Positions 58,646 through 64,000 of a DNA stretch of 64,000 nucleotides are shown here, in pieces. The notes below the pieces were generated by a model. The model had not been told where the DNA came from. It made no database searches and was given only the letters and a program-made list of their open reading frames with translations. Each line of letters begins with the position of its first letter. The stretch's first letter is position 1. Both the position numbers and the translations under genes were made by a program. This DNA is from Cavia porcellus (Eukaryota > Chordata > Mammalia > Rodentia > Caviidae): positions 105,802,812 to 105,866,811 of the forward strand of contig NW_026947486.1 in the NCBI RefSeq assembly GCF_034190915.1. Direction: 5' to 3'.

Positions 58646-60060
58646 AAAAAAAAAAAAAAAATTGATGCTAGAGAAAGAGGGCTATTGCTGTTACAGTACT
58701 TGACCATGTGGTTTAAAGGATTTTGGAACTAGTTTACAGATGTTTGGAAAGGTTTGGAGATACTAGCTAGAGAAACCTTAGAATGCTGGAAGCACAGCTT
58801 AATGTGTGAATCTAGTCAGAGCTCAGAAAACCAGGATACTACTAAGAATGGAAATACTAAAGAAGTTTCAGTTGCGAACAAGGACACCATTGGTAGGTAG
58901 ACGAGAGGCCATGTGCATTAAGCTGTAACAGAAAATGTGTCCACATTTTGCCCATGTACTGAGACTTTGAAGGATACTGAGATTAAGGGCAGGCTATGGA
59001 CTAATTAATCTTGTGGAGGAAATTTAAATCTAGCCCAATATTCAGGCTGTGGTATAGGTACTGGTGGCTGCTTTTAGCCCTATTTATGAGAACTGAGAGC
59101 AAGAAGCAGAACACAAAAACTGAAAAACTTAAACTACAGGTAAAAGAAATCATGTTAGGGTCAAAAGTCGAGGCCAAAAGAGGTGTGGCTGCTAAAAAGA
59201 TCAGCAACATTAAAAAGAAATCAAGTACTTTGTATAGGTACAAGAAGAAAGACTACTTGAAGGCATTTCAGAACTCACAAGATCTAACCATTGCAGTTAC
59301 ATTTGGAAGTCCCTGAGGTCACTGCTTGAGGCCTCCTAGAGAATTGGTTCCCAGGAATTCATTTCACAGTGCTCAGACATGCAGGCACTCAGAGACTGCT
59401 ACAGCCATGGTTCAAGAGGGCCAGGCTACAGCCTGAGCTGAAAGTTGATCTTAGTGTTGTCCATGTGATGCTAGTTTTACCAGCATGCCGAGTCAAAGTT
59501 ATGGGGTCAGGGAGGCTCCCAATTTGAATTTCAAACAAAGGTCTGAGAAGGCAGGCAAAAAGTCCCTGGAAAGGTAGTGGGTAAACTGTGGGAATGAAAT
59601 CAAAGGTGCAGTGGAGACCTCAGGAAATTGCAGATGCTGGGAATGTGGGACATCTGCTGAGCAAAGCTGTACTCCAAGGGTAGAGCCCACCCAAGAGAGA
59701 GGTGCAACCAGAAAGACATAGGGGTACACTTGTCTAATCACTCCGGATCTCACATTTTACTACCATGTGTCCAGTTACCAGACATGGAGCTACAAACAAG
59801 ACTTATGTCTGCCCTGCTGAATTTTGGTCTTCATTAGGTCCAGTCCTTGTCTACCCCTCTATTGCTCCCTTTTGAAATAGAAGTGTTTACTCTGTACCAA
59901 TGTACCTTGGGATTATATAACTTGCTTTTCTTTTCTTTCTTTACTGTTTTTGTTTTTTTCAGAGTTGCTACATAAGAATCAATTCTCGGAAAGCTATGGA
60001 TTTACAAAGCTGGAGCCTAGCCCTCCTAAGGTCAGAGGGCTCTGAAGTGTCATTTAATGT
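58646..60060 (+). mobile_element. ERVL-MaLR internal region, non-coding
   Basis: This begins agaaagagggctattgctgt and aaaggattttggaactagtt, as in MaLR internal sequences. It ends near aattttggtcttcattaggt and gctcccttttgaaatagaag, also MaLR-like. MaLR internal parts do not normally code for working proteins. The lysine-rich open frame at 59011-59316 is most likely chance. I do not see a clear 3' LTR. Confidence 0.65.
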
Positions 60061-60948
60061 TAGCCTAATTACTTACTTTCTCAGAATCAGGTTTTTTTTT
60101 CCTCATCCTTCCTCTCAGACAAAGGAAACTCACTGAAGCTCTTAGGCTTTACTTGTGACAACCAAAATTACCTCACTGGGAAAAAAAAAAGATACCTCCA
60201 GACAGTCTGAAATGGTTTTTGTCTTTTAGGGAAGAGGTCTCACAAGCCATAAACCATCAAATCTACATGACTAAGGAACTAAAATTGGAGCTGTAGTCTT
60301 CTAGGCTGAGATAATCCCTTGTAAGCTAAAAGGAAAACCCAAAGCACTTATGAGTACTTTTACATCTTCCAAACTGATTTAGTAAATATATTGCTGTTCT
60401 TTTGACTTGGAAAGGGGAAGGGTGAAAAGTAGAAGAAATACTGTAATAGCTATTTTTAGTTTGCTCTGGGCTATTTTGGCAAAAGAACTAAACAACTACT
60501 GAAGTCATTTTAAGGTTTACTTGGCAGTTTTCAAAACCAAATTACTTTCAGTTATAAAATAAATTTAATGGTATCAATGATATAGCAATGATCACTTTTA
60601 TATTGAGCACATTGCATGTGAAAGGCATTTTACATATTATCTGTATTCTTCATACAAATACCATGTTAATATTTTACATTAAAACTTTCAAACTGTGGCC
60701 CAGAGATACAAATGGGCCAAGAGTAACCAAAATATTCAAAGCCCAGATTTACAGATGGCAAATAAAAAGCATGACAGTATTTCTCTTACCAAATCTGTCT
60801 CATACACGTAAAATGCCCATATACTCACATACTCATACTCACTCCCAGATAGTGGACAGATAGTCAGTTTTACCCTGCAAAATCACTTAAATGCTAACTC
60901 TGTAATTCAGTAGCTGTAAGACTTAAATGGTACAGGTTACTTGATAGT

Positions 60949-60950
<2 letters not shown>
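60061..60950. other. Unassigned sequence
   Basis: AT-rich; nothing recognised. Confidence 0.5.
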
Positions 60951-60982
<32 letters not shown>

Positions 60983-61108
60983 AGGCAAGGTACACATCTG
61001 TAATTCCAGTACTTGGGAGGCTGAGGCAAGAGGATCATTGTCAGTTCAAGACCAGCCTGAGCTACGAAGGACAACCTGAACATACTGAGAACTTGTCTCA
61101 AAAAGGCA
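60951..61108 (+). mobile_element. B1 SINE preceded by an A30 tract inside its target-site duplication
   Basis: tacttgatag lies on both sides (60939 and 61110). Inside it come tc, an uninterrupted run of about 30 As (60952-60980), then a B1 (acacatctgtaattccagta, cagttcaagaccagcctgag) and an A-rich tail. Confidence 0.85.
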
Positions 61109-61203
61109 AAAAAAAAAATACTTGATAGAGCTTATTTTCTCATTGATAAATAAATGTACCACTGTCTAGTGTTCATCATATTGCTACCTTTTCTCTTATT
61201 ATT

Positions 61204-61388
61204 TTATTATTTGAGTACTGGAGATTGAACCCAGGTCATCTGCACTAAGCTATCTTCCCAACCCTCAAACCTCTTTTGTGACGGGGTCTCACTAAGCCAC
61301 TGAATTGCCCAAGCTAAGTTTAAACTTGCAATCTTCCTGTCTCAGCCTATCAGAATGCTGAGACTGGATGCATGTACCAGAATGTCTG
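61204..61388 (-). mobile_element. B1-dID chimeric SINE
   Basis: The plus strand shows the reversed ID part first (gtactggagattgaacccag, ctaagctatcttcccaaccc), then the reversed B1 (cttgcaatcttcctgtctca, gctgagactggatgcatg). Confidence 0.85.
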
Positions 61389-61614
61389 ACTCCCTCCTTC
61401 TGATAGCCTAAAGAACAAATGAAGGTAAGGCAAAAGCATGCTATCTGTATGGTACAATAAAGGTAAGATTATTGGCACTTTCCTTAATGATAACGAGTTT
61501 CTACGACCTATGAAATACACACGTGGTTAAGGAACTGGCACCTACTTCATGTCATCTATCCATAATTTTTGTCCACAAAATACAAGAATTTTACGTATTA
61601 GCTACATGGGATAT

Positions 61615-62350
61615 GGTCTAGAAATGCAAGATTGATTCAATATCCATCAAACATAATGCCATCCAAAATATAAACAGCTTGAGGAATAAAATTTATATAA
61701 CTATTATTATAGATGCACAAAAAGTGTGACATTCATTCACCTGCAATTCATGATTAAACACACAGCTTTTCAGTTAACTGCAAATAGAAGGGAACTTCCT
61801 AAGTCCGATAAACGGCATCTATGTAAAGCCTACAGCTAACCTTTAGTGGTTAAAGATGAAGTGATTCCCCTCCTAAAATGAGAAATAGGCAAGGAATCTA
61901 CTCTTAACACAAGGAATCCACTCTTTCCACTCCTATCTTGACACCATACTGGACTTCATCCTTGCTAGAACATAAGATACAAAGAAGAAATAAATATAGA
62001 TATGGATTACAGAGAAGATAAACAACTGTTCTTATTCATAGAAAACATAATTAGCAGTTGAGAAAATCCAAAACAATACACAAAAATTGATTAGTGACCT
62101 TAGCAAAGTTTGAGAATAAAAGATTAATAATAAAAACGAATTGTACTTTTATATATGTCAGTTATCAACTGAGGAAGGAATATTTTTAATATTATTTGCA
62201 ACAGTATCCAAAAACAAGCAATACTCAGCAGTCAATCTAATAAAGAGTATAGTAAGATGTATATAAAAAGTATGAAAAGCACTAATGGGACAAATCAAAG
62301 GTGTAATTAGAAAAATAAACTGTGGTCATGGAGTAAAACACTATCAATAC
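61615..62350 (+). mobile_element. Ancient L1 ORF2, segment 1
   Basis: gattgattcaatatccatca, actattattatagatgcaca, ctacagctaacctttagtgg and gacaccatactggacttcat match the L1 reverse-transcriptase region and what follows it. The frame is fully broken. It continues at 62713. Confidence 0.85.
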
Positions 62351-62712
62351 AGTGATCCCTCCCACGATTTTTGTGCTGTGTCACTTACTCATGGTCAACT
62401 AGTATCGTCACAACTCCATCTATCCTCCTTCTGAGTATGGTCAGTTCAACAGTAACCTAATGCTATGTCACAATACTTTTTTCATTTACCTCATTTTATC
62501 TTATTACATATGCATTGCACCATCTCACATTACCAGAAGAAAGTGAGTACAGTATAAGACAGTATCTTGAGAGAAAGATCACATTCACATAACTTATTAT
62601 AATTTACTATTTTAATTACTGTTACTAATACAGTACTATGCCTAGTTTAAAAAGTAAATTTATCATAGATATAAAGGAAAAGCATAGTATACATAGAATT
62701 TAATAGTAACTG
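62351..62712. mobile_element. Tigger-like DNA transposon inside the L1
   Basis: cagtgatccctcccacgatt, cctccttctgagtatggtca, ttcacataacttattataat and agtatacatagaattta. This is the opposite orientation to 46382-46650, with the same interior motifs (reversed 'taaattta' / 'cctagtttaaaaag'). Confidence 0.75.
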
Positions 62713-63299
62713 TTGTTTCTTCTTAGAATGTGTCCCTTGTGAATAAGAAATACTATTGTATTGTAATTCTCTCTCAAATTGATATATGGGTTTTAATCCA
62801 CAACCAAATAAAATCCAAAGTCTTTAAAAGAAATTGATGAGGTTCTAAAAGTTGTATAAAAACAGTCTAAGATAACCCAAACAATTCTGAAAAATAAAAA
62901 AGTAAAACTAGAGTACTCAAATCGACTGATTTCAAAATAGGCCATAAGCAATAATATTCAAAACAGTATAGGTTAGCAAAAGGCTAGACACATGCATCAG
63001 TGGAACAGACCAGAGTACAGAAGCTGATCCTTGCATACACTTCCAATTAATTTTTGACCAAAATGTCAAGCTCATTCAATAAATAAAGGACAAAGGGTAG
63101 TCTTAACAAATAATGCTGAAACAGCTGGAAATATCAATGTTCCAAAATAAAAAAAAAACCCACCTGAACCCATTATCTCACACAGTAACCAAGTTGAAAT
63201 GCACACTTGTAGACTAAACTGTAAATCCTAATACCACAAAACTTCTAGAGGAAAAAAGTAAATCTTCATGATCTTGGATCAGGCAGTATATTTTTGGAC
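62713..63299 (+). mobile_element. Ancient L1 ORF2, segment 2
   Basis: tcagtggaacagaccagagt, ccaattaatttttgaccaaa, ctcattcaataaataaagga and ataccacaaaacttctagag: L1 ORF2 downstream of the reverse transcriptase. Confidence 0.9.
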
Positions 63300-63478
63300 A
63301 GGCCAGAAAACTCATGAACTTGTAAGCAGAGGCAGGAAGATCTGAAGCCCAAGACCAGCTCAAGTAACTCAGTGAGATTCTGTCTCAAAATAAAGTTTTT
63401 AAAAGGACTACAGATGTGGTTCAGTAGCAAGCAAGTAGCCCTAGGCTCAATCTCCAGTACCTAAAATTAAAGAAAAAA
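63300..63478 (+). mobile_element. B1-dID chimeric SINE in L1
   Basis: The B1 remnant (gcagaggcaggaagatctga, aactcagtgagattctgtct) and the ID part (gactacagatgtggttcagt, ggctcaatctccagtacc). Confidence 0.8.
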
Positions 63479-63659
63479 GAGAAAAGGAAAAAAACTGGGG
63501 AAAAAACCCCTAAAACTTAAAACTTTTGCTCTTTGAAAATTAAAAAGACAAACCACAAACTGGGAAAAACATTTACAAAACACATATACTGTATCTGACA
63601 AAGGACTAGTACAGATAGGTAAGTATCCCTCAAAACCATAATTTAAAAAATCTGCCCAA
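63479..63659 (+). mobile_element. Ancient L1 ORF2, segment 3
   Basis: aaaacttttgctctttgaaa, cacaaactgggaaaaacatt and tgtatctgacaaaggactag. Confidence 0.85.
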
Positions 63660-63750
63660 TGGCTGGGATATAGCTCAGCAGCATAAGCGCCTGGCAAGTG
63701 CGATGTCCTGAGTTCAATCCCTAGTACCAAAATAAAAATGAAAATAAATA
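63660..63750 (+). mobile_element. ID-type SINE in L1
   Basis: ggctgggatatagctcagca, gcataagcgcctggcaagtg and tgagttcaatccctagtacc, then an A-rich tail. Confidence 0.92.
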
Positions 63751-64000
63751 AAATCTTCCCAATCAAAAAATGTTAACAGATACTTGCTAAAATGATGTTA
63801 TTAGAAAAACTGCACAATAAAATCATAATGAGGTATCACTACATATCTGCAAGAATTTAACAGAGGATAAATAACAAATGGAACCCTATACATTGCTATT
63901 AGGAATAAAAAAATGCTAGTGTCTTTGAAAACCAGTTTACAATTTTTTACAAAGTTAAACACATACCTGTCATAAAACCCAGCTATTCCACTCCTGTATT
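63751..64000 (+). mobile_element. Ancient L1 ORF2, segment 4, runs off window
   Basis: aatcataatgaggtatcact, ggaaccctatacattgctat and acccagctattccactcctg. The element continues beyond position 64000. Confidence 0.9.

Noticed and set aside
59011..59316. 101-codon lysine-rich frame
   Set aside because: It lies inside a non-coding MaLR internal region, and an overlapping antisense frame is equally open.
10007..64000. MIR505, which I recall as located in an ATP11C intron in human
   Set aside because: I looked on the minus strand for the mature miR-505 arms and saw no match. It is probably outside the window. A sequence search would settle it.
10007..64000. Usual ATP11C first exon (starting MFRRSLNRF-like) and a CpG-island promoter
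   Set aside because: I found no such segment, and the only CpG-rich DNA is the L1 monomer array, so it is presumably beyond position 64000.

Overview
This window is mammalian nuclear DNA from a rodent outside the mouse/rat group, and almost all of it is intron and interspersed repeat. The rodent call rests on B1 (7SL-derived) SINEs, tRNA-derived ID-type SINEs and B1-dID chimeras. The youngest ID copies carry a distinctive tail, and the young L1 has a tandem 124-bp monomer promoter. A beaver, kangaroo-rat or squirrel relative fits; the species is a guess.

The only host gene I can support is on the minus strand: the N-terminal part of ATP11C, a P4-ATPase phospholipid flippase that is X-linked in placental mammals. 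Exon 4 (927-1007), exon 3 (3344-3433) and exon 2 (9887-10006) are complete. They have canonical splice sites, uninterrupted reading frames and phase 0 at every boundary. Further upstream in the gene, at 16177-16212, is a 12-codon segment resembling the alternative ATP11C first exon that begins MQMVPS. It lies between a (TA)n tract on its donor side and a full-length L1 on its 5' side, and no GT donor is visible where one is expected. The usual first exon and exon 5 onward were not seen and are probably outside the window.

1-16 kb: ATP11C exons 4 to 2 and their introns, with L2, MIR, B1 and ID remnants. 16.3-23.4 kb: a nearly complete young L1 on the plus strand, antisense to ATP11C. It has seven monomers, an intact ORF1, an ORF2 broken by one frameshift and one stop, a 3' UTR, a poly(A) tail and a 10-bp target-site duplication. 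23.5-64 kb: sequence upstream of the alternative first exon, probably ATP11C intron 1. It holds many SINEs, old L1/L2/MIR, MaLR LTRs, two Tigger-like DNA transposon remnants and microsatellites. The last 2.4 kb is one ancient L1 broken up by a Tigger-like element and two SINEs.

No RNA gene, CRISPR array or new biochemical system is supported. The most interesting feature is the L1 and microsatellite rearrangement around the alternative ATP11C first exon. All repeat-family calls come from reading the sequence against remembered consensus features; edges of old repeats are approximate.
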